A DNA stretch of 64,000 bases, from the NCBI RefSeq assembly GCF_025971925.1, contig NZ_JAPDHV010000004.1, forward strand, positions 310,001-374,000, in the 5' to 3' direction. The notes below the pieces were generated by a model that saw only the letters and a list, made by a program, of their open reading frames with translations, did no database searches and was not told the DNA's origin. Position numbers and translations under genes: made by a program. Position 1 is the first letter of the stretch. The number at the start of each line of letters is the position of its first letter. This DNA comes from Chryseobacterium oryctis (lineage in GTDB: Bacteria > Bacteroidota > Bacteroidia > Flavobacteriales > Weeksellaceae). Positions 34,910-43,392 of the stretch are shown piece by piece.

Positions 34910-35293
34910 ATGAATGAAAATGAAATTAGCTTTTACGTCAGAAAGTCCATATTTTCTGTTTATAATGAGCTTGGTCCTGGATTATTAGAAAAGGTTTACG
35001 AGAAAGCATTGGCTTATGAATTAAAGAGCAATGGTTTAAATCTTAAAACTCAGGTACAAATTCCGGTGAATTATAAAGGAGTTTTAATTGAAACAAGTTT
35101 TATTGCTGATATTATTGTTGAAAATAAAGTAATTATCGAAATAAAATCAATTCCGGAGATTAGTAATGTTCATCATAAACAATTATTAACCTATTTAAAA
35201 TTGACAAACTTAAAATTAGGAATATTAGTTAATTTCAATACGGATTATATTGATAAAAGCATAATCAGAAAAATAAACGGAATTATTGAATAG
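34910..35293 (+). CDS. GxxExxY protein (putative PD-(D/E)XK-like nuclease)
   Basis: A 127-residue protein of the GxxExxY family. The naming motif is Gly24-x-x-Glu27-x-x-Tyr30; then Asp67 in FIADIIV and Glu77-Ile-Lys79 in IEIKS, resembling a PD-(D/E)XK nuclease core, and HHKQLLTYL near 89-97. Members occur in many copies in some Bacteroidetes genomes; no function is established. It sits between 32-33-base imperfect inverted repeats, suggesting a small mobile or once-mobile unit inserted between DinB and the methyltransferase. No transposase is present. Confidence 0.88.
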   Translation: MNENEISFYVRKSIFSVYNELGPGLLEKVYEKALAYELKSNGLNLKTQVQIPVNYKGVLIETSFIADIIVENKVIIEIKSIPEISNVHHKQLLTYLKLTNLKLGILVNFNTDYIDKSIIRKINGIIE

Positions 35294-35296
35294 TAT

Positions 35297-35329
35297 AAAA
35301 ATCTGTGATATTTGTGAAATCTGTGGGAA
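35297..35329. repeat. Right inverted repeat of GxxExxY unit
   Basis: Complement of the left repeat, reading AAAAATCTGTGATATTTG and ending ATCTGTGGGAA. It contains three in-frame GTG codons of the next gene (35305, 35314, 35323). Confidence 0.75.
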
Positions 35330-36471
35330 ATAACATATTAAATAAAAATATTCAAAACTATATCAATGCAAATCTTACCACAGATTTGCATTCTTTATTA
35401 TTGAAAAAATCTCCGTTTCCTGAGGTTTCTATGCCGGAAATCGTTCAGCAGATTAAAGGAAAGCAGGTTGCACAAAAAAAGTTTCCGTTTTTATTACAAG
35501 ATGGAATTATATTTCCGCCACAACTCAATTTAGAACAGGCTTCATCTGAAAAAACTGCACTTTATAAATCGGAAATTTTAAAAGGTAAAAAGTTTATAGA
35601 TTTAACGAGTGGTTTTGGTATTGACGCTTATTATCTTTCAAAAAACTTTGATGATGTTACTTTAGTTGAGCAAAATCCAGAACTTTTAGAAATTGTATCT
35701 CACAATTGGACTGTTTTAGAAAAAAAAGCAAGATTTATCAATAAAAAACTCGAAGATTTCTTAAACGAAAATAAAGAACATTTTGATGTAATTTATCTCG
35801 ATCCTGCCCGAAGAGATGATAATAAAAACAAAGTTTTTCTTTTAGAGGATTTATCACCAAACATTCTTGAAATTCAGGAACAAATGCTATCAATTTCCAA
35901 TGAAGTTGTGATAAAACTTTCTCCGTTAATCGATTTGAAATATTTGGTTTCCGTTTTACCAAATATTTTCAGGATTGATATTATTGCTGTAAAAAATGAC
36001 GTAAAAGAGGTTGTCGTTTTTCTCTCAAAAGAAAATCAAGGGAAAATTGTTTGTAATTGTGTGAATTTAGAGAGTGGAGAATCTGTTTTTACCTATCAAT
36101 TTGGAGATGAAGAAAAGGCAATACCCAACTATTCTGAGCCCGAAAACTTTATATACATTCCCAATAATTCAATTTTAAAAGCAGGAATTTTTAATTTAAT
36201 TTCGGGAAGGTTCGGTTTGAAAAAATTGCATCCCAATACACATCTTTATACCTCAAATGAAAGGATTGATGACTTTCCTGGAAGAGCTTTTGAGATTAAA
36301 GTTATTGAAAATAAAGAGATTAAGAAGAAAGAGCAGTTCAATATTATTTCAAAAAATTATCCATTAAAACCGGAAGAAATAAAGAAAAAATATGCTTTAA
36401 AAGATGGTGGAGAAAGGTATCTTATTTTTACACAATCCAAAAAAGGTAAAATAATATTAAAATCAGTATAA
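35323..36471 (+). CDS. SAM-dependent methyltransferase with THUMP-like C terminus
   Basis: About 382 residues from the GTG at 35323. The Rossmann core has KFIDLTSGFGIDAYYLS (motif I), LVEQNPELL and the catalytic-region motif YLDPARRD; a THUMP-like region follows at about residues 260-380. It probably methylates RNA. The start is uncertain: no in-frame ATG occurs before 35431, which would drop about 42 residues, and the only upstream start codons are GTGs inside the right inverted repeat. The codon at 35335 is ATA, followed by LNKNIQNYIN, so a lost ATG at that place is plausible. If so, expression now depends on the repeat. Confidence 0.82.
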   Translation: MGNNILNKNIQNYINANLTTDLHSLLLKKSPFPEVSMPEIVQQIKGKQVAQKKFPFLLQDGIIFPPQLNLEQASSEKTALYKSEILKGKKFIDLTSGFGIDAYYLSKNFDDVTLVEQNPELLEIVSHNWTVLEKKARFINKKLEDFLNENKEHFDVIYLDPARRDDNKNKVFLLEDLSPNILEIQEQMLSISNEVVIKLSPLIDLKYLVSVLPNIFRIDIIAVKNDVKEVVVFLSKENQGKIVCNCVNLESGESVFTYQFGDEEKAIPNYSEPENFIYIPNNSILKAGIFNLISGRFGLKKLHPNTHLYTSNERIDDFPGRAFEIKVIENKEIKKKEQFNIISKNYPLKPEEIKKKYALKDGGERYLIFTQSKKGKIILKSV

Positions 36472-36499
36472 AAATGTTGCCGAAAAATGCAAGATTTCT

Positions 36500-36507
36500 T
36501 ACTTTTG
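36500..36507 (+). promoter_or_regulatory. -7 box of the OmpA-like gene
   Basis: TACTTTTG, 19 bp before the ATG at 36527. Confidence 0.7.
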
Positions 36508-36526
36508 GGCAATCAAAAATTTAAGC

Positions 36527-37174
36527 ATGAGAAAATTAATCATATGTTTAGCCATTGCGACTATAGCTGTAAGCTGTAAAAAAGTACCAGATGGTGGAAA
36601 TAAGAACATTATAAAACTTGAAGAAGGAGCTGACAGATATTCAGAAGATGTACAAGGAGGAGGTGAAGCACATGGTCATGGTGTAGCAGCACACACAGAA
36701 AAAACTCAGGTTTCTATTGATTTGAACGGAACAGCTTTAAAAGGTTTTGCTAACGGTTTGGAAGAGAGTATGATTAAGTACTTAAAATCTGGGCAGTATG
36801 CAACAGATACAGAAGACGGATTGAAAAATACATGGTATAATTTTGATAATGTAAACTTCAAAACAGGTTCTTCAAACCAATTAGAAGCTGGTTCTCAGGA
36901 ACAGTTGAATAATTTAGCTAAAATCTTGAAGGCATATCCTGATGCTAAAATTAAAATTGGTGGCTATACAGATAAAACTGGAGATGAAGCAAAAAATCTA
37001 AAATTATCTCAAGATAGAGCTAATTTTATCAAAGCTGAGCTTTCTAAACTAGGTGTAGAAGGACAGATTGTTTCTGCTGAAGGATACGGAAGTCAGTATG
37101 CAAAAGTAGACGCAAAAGCTTCTGACGCTGAAAGAGCTTCTGACAGAAAAATGTCTGTAAGATTTACGAAATAG
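36527..37174 (+). CDS. OmpA-family lipoprotein
   Basis: A 215-residue lipoprotein with lipobox AVSC (Cys17). A Gly/His-rich linker (about 45-62) follows, and then an OmpA/MotB peptidoglycan-binding domain (about 105-215) containing NFKTGSSNQL, GGYTDKTGDEAKNLKLSQDRA and DRKMSVRFTK. It likely anchors the outer membrane to peptidoglycan. It has its own promoter and terminator. The SDR-like AxS repeat KVDAKASDAERAS is a normal surface loop. Confidence 0.9.
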   Translation: MRKLIICLAIATIAVSCKKVPDGGNKNIIKLEEGADRYSEDVQGGGEAHGHGVAAHTEKTQVSIDLNGTALKGFANGLEESMIKYLKSGQYATDTEDGLKNTWYNFDNVNFKTGSSNQLEAGSQEQLNNLAKILKAYPDAKIKIGGYTDKTGDEAKNLKLSQDRANFIKAELSKLGVEGQIVSAEGYGSQYAKVDAKASDAERASDRKMSVRFTK

Positions 37175-37195
37175 TCGTTTTACGATAAAGAAATA

Positions 37196-37229
37196 TGAAA
37201 TGTCTTGCCAAAGCAGGGCATTTTTTTTA
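37196..37229 (+). terminator. Terminator of the OmpA-like gene
   Basis: AAATG-C-TG / CA-G-CATTT stem with mismatches and a run of eight T behind. Confidence 0.65.
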
Positions 37230-37251
37230 TTTTTAACAAAATATTTTTACA

Positions 37252-38631
37252 ATGCAAGAGACACTAAATTACATTAACGAAAACAAACAACGTTTCGTTG
37301 ATGAATTATTTGAGTTATTGAGAATTCCTTCTATTTCTGCCGATCCTGCGTATAAAGATGATGTACTGAAATGTGCAGATGTTGTAGCAGAACACCTTAA
37401 AAATGCTGGTGCTGATAATGTTGAAGTTTGCAAAACGAAAGGTTATCCTATTGTTTTCGGAGAGAAAATTTTAGATAAAAGTTTACCAACGGTTTTGGTT
37501 TATGGTCATTATGACGTTCAACCTGCCGATCCTTTAGAATTATGGACTAGACCTCCTTTCGAACCTTATATTGAAAAAACAGAACTTCATCCTGAGGGAG
37601 CAATCTTTGCAAGAGGTTCTGCAGATGATAAAGGGCAGTTTTTTATGCATTTAAAGGCATTTGAAGCGATGATGAAAACGAATGCTCTTCCTTGTAATGT
37701 TAAATTCATTTTAGAAGGAGAAGAAGAAGTTGGTTCGGTAAGTTTGGGAGATTGGGTGAATGAAAATAAAGAGAAATTATCTTGTGATTGCATTCTGATT
37801 TCAGATACTCATATTTATTCTAATGAGCAACCTACTGTTACAACAGGACTAAGAGGATTGAGTTATGTAGAAGTTGAAGTAGAAGGTCCGAACAGAGATT
37901 TGCACTCAGGTCTTTATGGTGGAGCTGTTCCGAATCCTATTCATGTACTATCCAGAATGATTGCTAAATTAATTGATGAAGACGGGCACATCACGATTGA
38001 TGGTTTTTATGATAATGTAGAAGTTGTTTCTCTTGAAGAAAGAGCTGAAATGAATAAACTGAAAGATAATCCTGAAGAGTTCAAAAAATCAATCGGATTA
38101 AATGGTGTGGAAGGAGAAAAGAGCTATACAACATTAGAAAGAACTTCTATTCGTCCTACTTTAGACTGCAACGGAATTTGGGGGGGATATACTGGTGAAG
38201 GTGCAAAAACAGTGATTCCTTCAAAAGCTTTTGCTAAAATTTCAATGCGTTTGGTTCCTTATCAGACTCCGGAAGAAATTACTGAAAAATTCACAAAGTA
38301 TTTTGAGAAAATAGTTCCGGAAAATGTAAAAGTTAAAGTTACTCCTCATCATGGAGGGATGCCATATGTTTTACCAAGCAATACAAAAGAGTTTTTAGCG
38401 GCTAAAAAAGCAATGGAAACTGCTTTTGGTAAAGAAGTTCTTCCTTATAGAAGTGGAGGAAGTATTCCTATCACAGCTATGTTTGAGAAAGTTTTAGGAG
38501 CTAAATCTGTTTTAATGGGATTCGGATTAGATTCTGATGCTATTCATTCTCCGAATGAACATTACGGGTTATTCAATTTCTATAAAGGAATTGAAAGTAT
38601 CCCTTTGTTTTTTGAAAATTATGCTAAATAG
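37252..38631 (+). CDS. M20-family metallopeptidase (dipeptidase)
   Basis: A 459-residue dizinc peptidase. The metal-binding VYGHYDVQPAD, ARGSADDKGQ and LEGEEEVGS motifs are present, with the His/Asp/Glu ligands and the Glu-Glu general base. A dimerisation lid domain (about 190-345) starts after RGLSYVEVEVEG. The sequence fits the dipeptidase/CNDP branch of M20 rather than aminoacylase. It is cytoplasmic, without a signal peptide. Substrates are probably short peptides. Monocistronic with its own terminator. Confidence 0.93.
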   Translation: MQETLNYINENKQRFVDELFELLRIPSISADPAYKDDVLKCADVVAEHLKNAGADNVEVCKTKGYPIVFGEKILDKSLPTVLVYGHYDVQPADPLELWTRPPFEPYIEKTELHPEGAIFARGSADDKGQFFMHLKAFEAMMKTNALPCNVKFILEGEEEVGSVSLGDWVNENKEKLSCDCILISDTHIYSNEQPTVTTGLRGLSYVEVEVEGPNRDLHSGLYGGAVPNPIHVLSRMIAKLIDEDGHITIDGFYDNVEVVSLEERAEMNKLKDNPEEFKKSIGLNGVEGEKSYTTLERTSIRPTLDCNGIWGGYTGEGAKTVIPSKAFAKISMRLVPYQTPEEITEKFTKYFEKIVPENVKVKVTPHHGGMPYVLPSNTKEFLAAKKAMETAFGKEVLPYRSGGSIPITAMFEKVLGAKSVLMGFGLDSDAIHSPNEHYGLFNFYKGIESIPLFFENYAK

Positions 38632-38634
38632 TAT

Positions 38635-38664
38635 AAAGCGCTCCAATTTTGGGGCGTTTTTTTT
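38635..38664 (+). terminator. Terminator of the M20 gene
   Basis: AAGCGCTCC / GGGGCGTT stem with G-T pairs and a T run. Confidence 0.7.
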
Positions 38665-38689
38665 ATTTTTATAAAATAAAATTTATGTA

Positions 38690-39397
38690 ATGTTAGAAAA
38701 TAAAGTAGCTTATATAACGGGAGGAACTAAAGGGATTGGTTACGGGATTGCTAAAATTTTGCTTGAAAATGGAATTTCGGTTGCGTTTTCAGGAAGAAAA
38801 AGAGATGATGTAGAAAAGGCAGAACATGACCTTCAACAATATTCAGATAATGTTTTGGGAATTGTTTCGGATGTTAGAAATCTTGAAAGTGAAAAAAAAG
38901 CGGTAAAATATATTATCGAAAAATTCGGGAGATTAGATTTTGTTGTCGCAAATGCAGGATTAGGGATTTTTAAACCTGTTGACGAACTTTCTGCTGAAGA
39001 ATGGAATGATATGATAGAAACAAATTTAACTGGTGTTTTCTATACTCTAAAAGCATCTGTGGGGGAACTAAAGAAAACAGAAGGGTATTATATCACAATT
39101 TCTAGTTTAGCTGGAGCTAATTTCTTTGAAAACGGAACGGGTTACAACGCTTCCAAATTTGGAGTCGTAGGTTTTACACAGGCAGCAATGATTGATTTAA
39201 GAAAGTATAATATTAAGTCAACCGTAATTATGCCGGGTTCGGTAGCAACATACTTCAATGGAAATATTCCCTCGGAAAAAGATTCTTGGAAGATTCAGCC
39301 TGAAGATATGGGGAATTTGGTTTTAGATATTTTAAAAATGAACCCAAGAGTTTTGCCTAGTAAGATAGAATTTAGAGCCACAAAACCAGCTAAATAA
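38690..39397 (+). CDS. Short-chain dehydrogenase/reductase
   Basis: A 235-residue classical SDR. TGGTKGIGYG (about 10-19) binds the dinucleotide, NAG near residue 88 and YNASKFG carries the catalytic Tyr/Lys. Arg36 at the end of strand 2 (FSGRKRD) suggests NADP(H) preference. It lacks the membrane-associated tail of the SDR at 1886. Substrate unknown. Probably its own unit, upstream of etfBA but separated by a palindrome. Confidence 0.9.
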   Translation: MLENKVAYITGGTKGIGYGIAKILLENGISVAFSGRKRDDVEKAEHDLQQYSDNVLGIVSDVRNLESEKKAVKYIIEKFGRLDFVVANAGLGIFKPVDELSAEEWNDMIETNLTGVFYTLKASVGELKKTEGYYITISSLAGANFFENGTGYNASKFGVVGFTQAAMIDLRKYNIKSTVIMPGSVATYFNGNIPSEKDSWKIQPEDMGNLVLDILKMNPRVLPSKIEFRATKPAK

Positions 39398-39431
39398 CAA
39401 CATTTAATGCTTTGAATAATAAAATCATAAG

Positions 39432-39449
39432 TATTATGCATGCATAATA
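39432..39449. promoter_or_regulatory. 18-bp palindrome upstream of etfB (possible operator)
   Basis: TATTATGCATGCATAATA is a perfect 18-bp palindrome lying 97 bp before the etfB start and 12 bp before a near -7 box TATATTAG (39461-39468). Dyad symmetry of this size suits a dimeric repressor of the TetR or GntR kind, but no such regulator is nearby. Confidence 0.6.
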
Positions 39450-39546
39450 TATTTTTTATTTATATTAGCAGAACTTAATACAATATAAAATTTCTTCAAA
39501 AATCCTATGATTTGATGAAGTAAAAAGAAAAAAATAAATAGTACAC

Positions 39547-40293
39547 ATGAAAATATTAGTTTGTATTAGTAGTGTTCCGGATACTACTTCCAAAATTAAC
39601 TTCACAGCAGATAAATCTGCATTTGACAAGAACGGAATTCAGTGGGTTATTAATCCACTAGATGAATTTGCATTGACAAAAGCTGTAAAATTACAAGAGT
39701 CTCAAGGTGCAACAGTAACTGTTATCAATGTAGGAGATGCGGCTACTGAGCCTGTAATCAGAAAAGCATTGGCAATCGGGGCAAATGATGCAATAAGAGT
39801 AAATCTTGATCCTAAAGACAGCTATTCTACAGCAAAAGAAATTGCTTCTGTTGCTCAGAATGGAGGATATGATTTAATTCTTTGTGGAAAAGAATCTATT
39901 GATTACAATGGAGGTTCTGTTCCGGGAATGGTAGCTCAGCTACTGAACCAGCCTTTTGTAAATGCTTCTGTAGGTCTTGATGTTAACGGAAGTGAAGCTA
40001 CTGCTGTAAGAGAAATTGAAGGTGGTAAAGAAACTATTTCTGTAAAATTACCTGCTGTAATTGCTGGTCAGAAAGGATTAGTTGACGAAAAGGATTTAAT
40101 TATTCCAAATATGAGAGGTATTATGTCTGCAAGAACGAAGCCTTTACAGGTTGTAGAGCCAACTTCTTCTGAAGTTAAAGTTCAGGGAGTTTCTTATGAC
40201 AGTGTACCACCAAGAGCTGCTGTAAAATTGGTTTCTGCAGATAACTTGGATGAATTGGTAAGATTACTTCACGAAGAAGCTAAAGTAATCTAA
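39547..40293 (+). CDS. etfB: Electron transfer flavoprotein subunit beta
   Basis: A 248-residue EtfB. It starts MKILVCISSVPDTTSKINF, has INPLDEFALTKAVKL, the AMP-binding CGKESIDYNGGSVPGMVAQLL, and the C-terminal recognition loop region. It pairs with EtfA to carry electrons from acyl-CoA dehydrogenases to the quinone pool. It is 40 bp before etfA. A palindrome upstream may regulate it. Confidence 0.96.
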   Translation: MKILVCISSVPDTTSKINFTADKSAFDKNGIQWVINPLDEFALTKAVKLQESQGATVTVINVGDAATEPVIRKALAIGANDAIRVNLDPKDSYSTAKEIASVAQNGGYDLILCGKESIDYNGGSVPGMVAQLLNQPFVNASVGLDVNGSEATAVREIEGGKETISVKLPAVIAGQKGLVDEKDLIIPNMRGIMSARTKPLQVVEPTSSEVKVQGVSYDSVPPRAAVKLVSADNLDELVRLLHEEAKVI

Positions 40294-40333
40294 TTTTTAA
40301 TCCTTTATTTTTAATTTATTAAATTCAAGAAAA

Positions 40334-41281
40334 ATGGCAGTATTCGTATACGCAGAAAATATAAATGGTGTTTACAAAAAGGCAGCTTTTGAAGCGGTTT
40401 CTTATGCTAAAGCTATTGCAGATCAGGCTGGAGATACAGTTACAGCAATCTCTGTAAACCCAACAGATTCTTCAGATTTATTATACAAATATGGAGCATC
40501 AAATGTAATTAATGTTAAAGACGAAGGTCTTAAAAGTTTTTCAGCAAAAGCTTATGCTCAGGCTGTAAGTGAGGTAGCAAACGGAAATATTATTGTTTTT
40601 CCTCATACAACAGATGCTTCATCAATTGCACCAATGTTGTCAATTATGAACGGACATTCTTTAATTACTAATGTTATTGCAGCACCGGAAAGTCTTTCTC
40701 CATTCCAAGTAAAAAGAAGATCTTTTTCAGGAAAAGGTTTTATGCATGCAAAAGCTGAAGGAGCTGGAGTAATCGTTACGGTTTCTCAAAATGCTTTCGG
40801 TGTTAAAGAAAATGCAGTTTCAGGTTCAGAAGAAGTTAAAAACTTATCTGTTGCTAATGAAGATACCAAAGTTATATCCCACGAACAAAGTTCTGGAAAA
40901 CTAGACCTTAAAGAAGCTGAAATCGTGGTTTCAGCAGGTAGAGGTATGAAAGGTCCTGAAAACTGGGGAATGATTGAAGAATTAGCAAACACTTTAGGTG
41001 CAGCAACAGCTTGTTCTAAACCAGTTTCAGATATCGGTTGGAGACCTCACACTGAGCACGTAGGACAAACAGGTAAGGCAATTTCTCCAAATCTTTACAT
41101 TGCAGTTGGTATTTCTGGAGCGATTCAGCACTTAGCTGGTGTAAACTCTTCTAAAACTATCGTAGTGGTTAACAGTGATCCTGAAGCTCCATTCTTCAAA
41201 TCAGCTGATTATGGTGTTGTAGGAGATGCTTTCCAGATTATTCCTGCATTAACTGAGAAAATTAAAGCTTTAAAAGGTTAA
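40334..41281 (+). CDS. etfA: Electron transfer flavoprotein subunit alpha
   Basis: A 315-residue EtfA. The C-terminal FAD-binding domain shows GRGMKGPENWGMIEELANTLG, CSKPVSDIGWRPHTEHVGQTGK and VGISGAIQHLAGV. The N domain is the usual degenerate Rossmann fold. Together with EtfB it forms the heterodimer for fatty-acid and amino-acid oxidation. It is followed by a terminator. Confidence 0.97.
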   Translation: MAVFVYAENINGVYKKAAFEAVSYAKAIADQAGDTVTAISVNPTDSSDLLYKYGASNVINVKDEGLKSFSAKAYAQAVSEVANGNIIVFPHTTDASSIAPMLSIMNGHSLITNVIAAPESLSPFQVKRRSFSGKGFMHAKAEGAGVIVTVSQNAFGVKENAVSGSEEVKNLSVANEDTKVISHEQSSGKLDLKEAEIVVSAGRGMKGPENWGMIEELANTLGAATACSKPVSDIGWRPHTEHVGQTGKAISPNLYIAVGISGAIQHLAGVNSSKTIVVVNSDPEAPFFKSADYGVVGDAFQIIPALTEKIKALKG

Positions 41282-41310
41282 TAACGTTTTTAAAACTTAT
41301 AAATAGATTA

Positions 41311-41341
41311 TAAAAGCTCGGCTTCCGGGCTTTTATTTTTG
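41311..41341 (+). terminator. Terminator of etfBA
   Basis: AAAAGCTCGG / CCGGGCTTTT stem with one G-T pair and a T-rich tail. Confidence 0.85.
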
Positions 41342-41376
41342 TCTAAAAAAGTAAATACTACAATAAAAAATTAATT

Positions 41377-41384
41377 TATATTTG
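41377..41384 (+). promoter_or_regulatory. -7 box placed directly before the DUF151 start
   Basis: TATATTTG ends 5 bp before the ATG at 41390, so a transcript starting at the usual distance would have almost no leader. Confidence 0.6.
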
Positions 41385-41389
41385 TAGCT

Positions 41390-41989
41390 ATGGATTACAA
41401 ACAGCTAATTATTCGAGGAATATCGTACAGTCAGACCCAATCGGGGGCGTACGCTTTATTATTGGAGCATGAAGAAACACATATAAAATTACCTGTTGTT
41501 ATAGGAAATTTCGAGGCGCAATCCATTTCCTTAGGTCTGGAAAAAGACATTCATCCACCTCGTCCGCTTACTCATGATTTATTCACAAAATTTATAGTAT
41601 CTGCTAATTACGAGCTTGTTTCAGTTATCATTTATCAGATTGTTGACGGAGTTTTCTTTTCAAATATTAATTTTAGAAATAAAATGAATAATGAAGAGCT
41701 GATTCTTGATGCCAGAACTTCTGACGCTGTAGCAATGGCTGTAAGGTTTGATGCGCCGATATATACGACTCAACAAGTATTAAATGAAGCAGGAATTCTA
41801 TTAGAGCTAGAAGATGTTGCAAGAGAAGAACAATCTTTTTCAGAAACTGTTCCCACTGAAGATAGTTTAAAATCTATTTCAATGGAAGAACTTCAAAAAT
41901 TGTTGGATGAAGCCGTAAAAGAAGAAGATTATGACACTGCCTTAGAGATTCAGGAAGAAATCAAAAGGAGAAAAAAGAAAATTGATTAA
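41390..41989 (+). CDS. Bifunctional nuclease (DUF151) with UVR motif
   Basis: A 199-residue protein. The DUF151 core (about 1-135) contains LPVVIGNFEAQSISLGLE and DARTSDAVAMAVRFDAPIYTT, the family signature. The C-terminal 40 residues form a UvrB/UvrC-type helical hairpin (MEELQKLLDEAVKEEDYDTAL). Plant and archaeal relatives show DNase and RNase activity; whether this one does is unknown. It lies 20 bp before a nucleoside permease gene on the same strand, suggesting an operon for nucleic acid breakdown and uptake. Confidence 0.88.
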   Translation: MDYKQLIIRGISYSQTQSGAYALLLEHEETHIKLPVVIGNFEAQSISLGLEKDIHPPRPLTHDLFTKFIVSANYELVSVIIYQIVDGVFFSNINFRNKMNNEELILDARTSDAVAMAVRFDAPIYTTQQVLNEAGILLELEDVAREEQSFSETVPTEDSLKSISMEELQKLLDEAVKEEDYDTALEIQEEIKRRKKKID

Positions 41990-42009
41990 AGAGATATTTT
42001 ACACTAACT

Positions 42010-43392
42010 ATGAATTTAAAATTACGTTTGACCATCCTCAGTTTTCTTCAGTTCTTCGTTTGGGGAGCTTGGCTGATTACGATGGCTAATTTTTGGTTCG
42101 GTACAAAGCATTGGGACGGAGCTCAATTTGGGGCTGTTTTTGGAACAATGGGAATTGCTTCTATCTTTATGCCGACCATTACGGGTATTATTGCTGACAG
42201 ATGGGTAAACGCAGAACGAATTTTTGCAGCATTACACATCCTTTATGGGGTTGTTCTATTTATTTTGCCTAATTCAGGAGATCCTAGTTCTTTTTTTACA
42301 GTAATGCTTATTGCGATGTGTTGCTATATGCCAACAATTGCACTTGCTAATTCTATTTCATATACGATTCTTAAAAACAGTAATTTGGATGTGGTGAAAG
42401 ATTTTCCACCAATCCGTGTTTGGGGAACTGTAGGATTTATTGTAGCAATGTGGATTACCAATCTTACAGGAAACAAAGCGACTGAAGGACAGTTTTATAT
42501 TGCAGGAGCAGTGGCTGTGCTTTTAGGTATCTATGCTTTGACATTACCGAAATGTCCTCCTCAGAAATTAATCGATAAAGACGCACCTTTAACAGAGCAA
42601 TTAGGGCTTAATGCATTTAAATTATTTAAAGATTATAAGACAGCTTTGTTTTTCTTATTTTCAATGTTATTGGGGGCTGCTTTACAGTTAACGAACGCTT
42701 ACGGAGATGTATTCTTGAGTGAGTTTGAGCATTTTCCGAAATATGCAGATTCTTTTGTAGTACAGAGATCTACAATTATCATGTCTATTTCTCAGGTTTC
42801 TGAAACATTGTTTATTTTGGCAATTCCTTTCTTTTTAAAGAAGTTTGGAATCAAAAAAGTAATGCTAATTTCAATGTTTGCCTGGGTACTAAGATTCGGA
42901 TTCTTTGCTTATGGTATTCCTGAAGGATTTGGTTTAAGTTTAATTATTCTTTCATGTATCGTTTACGGAATGGCCTTCGATTTCTTCAATATTTCAGGTT
43001 CTCTTTTTGTAGAAACAACAACTGATAAAAAAATACGCTCTTCAGCTCAAGGTCTGTTTATGATGATGACCAATGGTTTCGGAGCTGTGTTTGGAAGCTA
43101 TATTGCAGGTTGGGCGATTGATAAATTCTTTACTCATAAATTCACTACAGCAACTGATTTATCAACTTATTTAGAAACAACACCAGATAACCCTACTTTT
43201 TTAGAAATCCTTAAAAATGGGTTTAATTCTGCGGTAAATCCGGACGGAAGTTTATCATCGATTGTGATGGTGAAAGACTGGCATAATATCTGGCTTGCTT
43301 TTGCTGCTTATGCATTGGTATTAGCTATTTTGTTTGCTATTTTATTTAAGCATAAACACAAGCCGGAAGATGTATCTTCTGTAAATCACTAG
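42010..43392 (+). CDS. Nucleoside permease (NupG-type MFS)
   Basis: A 460-residue MFS transporter with about 12 membrane helices. It starts LRLTILSFLQFFVWGAWLITMANFWF and has TGIIADRWVNAERIFAALHILYG, as in nucleoside:H+ symporters of the NupG family. It likely imports nucleosides by proton symport. The gene follows the DUF151 nuclease by 20 bp and is followed by a hairpin and an AT-rich gap. Confidence 0.9.
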   Translation: MNLKLRLTILSFLQFFVWGAWLITMANFWFGTKHWDGAQFGAVFGTMGIASIFMPTITGIIADRWVNAERIFAALHILYGVVLFILPNSGDPSSFFTVMLIAMCCYMPTIALANSISYTILKNSNLDVVKDFPPIRVWGTVGFIVAMWITNLTGNKATEGQFYIAGAVAVLLGIYALTLPKCPPQKLIDKDAPLTEQLGLNAFKLFKDYKTALFFLFSMLLGAALQLTNAYGDVFLSEFEHFPKYADSFVVQRSTIIMSISQVSETLFILAIPFFLKKFGIKKVMLISMFAWVLRFGFFAYGIPEGFGLSLIILSCIVYGMAFDFFNISGSLFVETTTDKKIRSSAQGLFMMMTNGFGAVFGSYIAGWAIDKFFTHKFTTATDLSTYLETTPDNPTFLEILKNGFNSAVNPDGSLSSIVMVKDWHNIWLAFAAYALVLAILFAILFKHKHKPEDVSSVNH

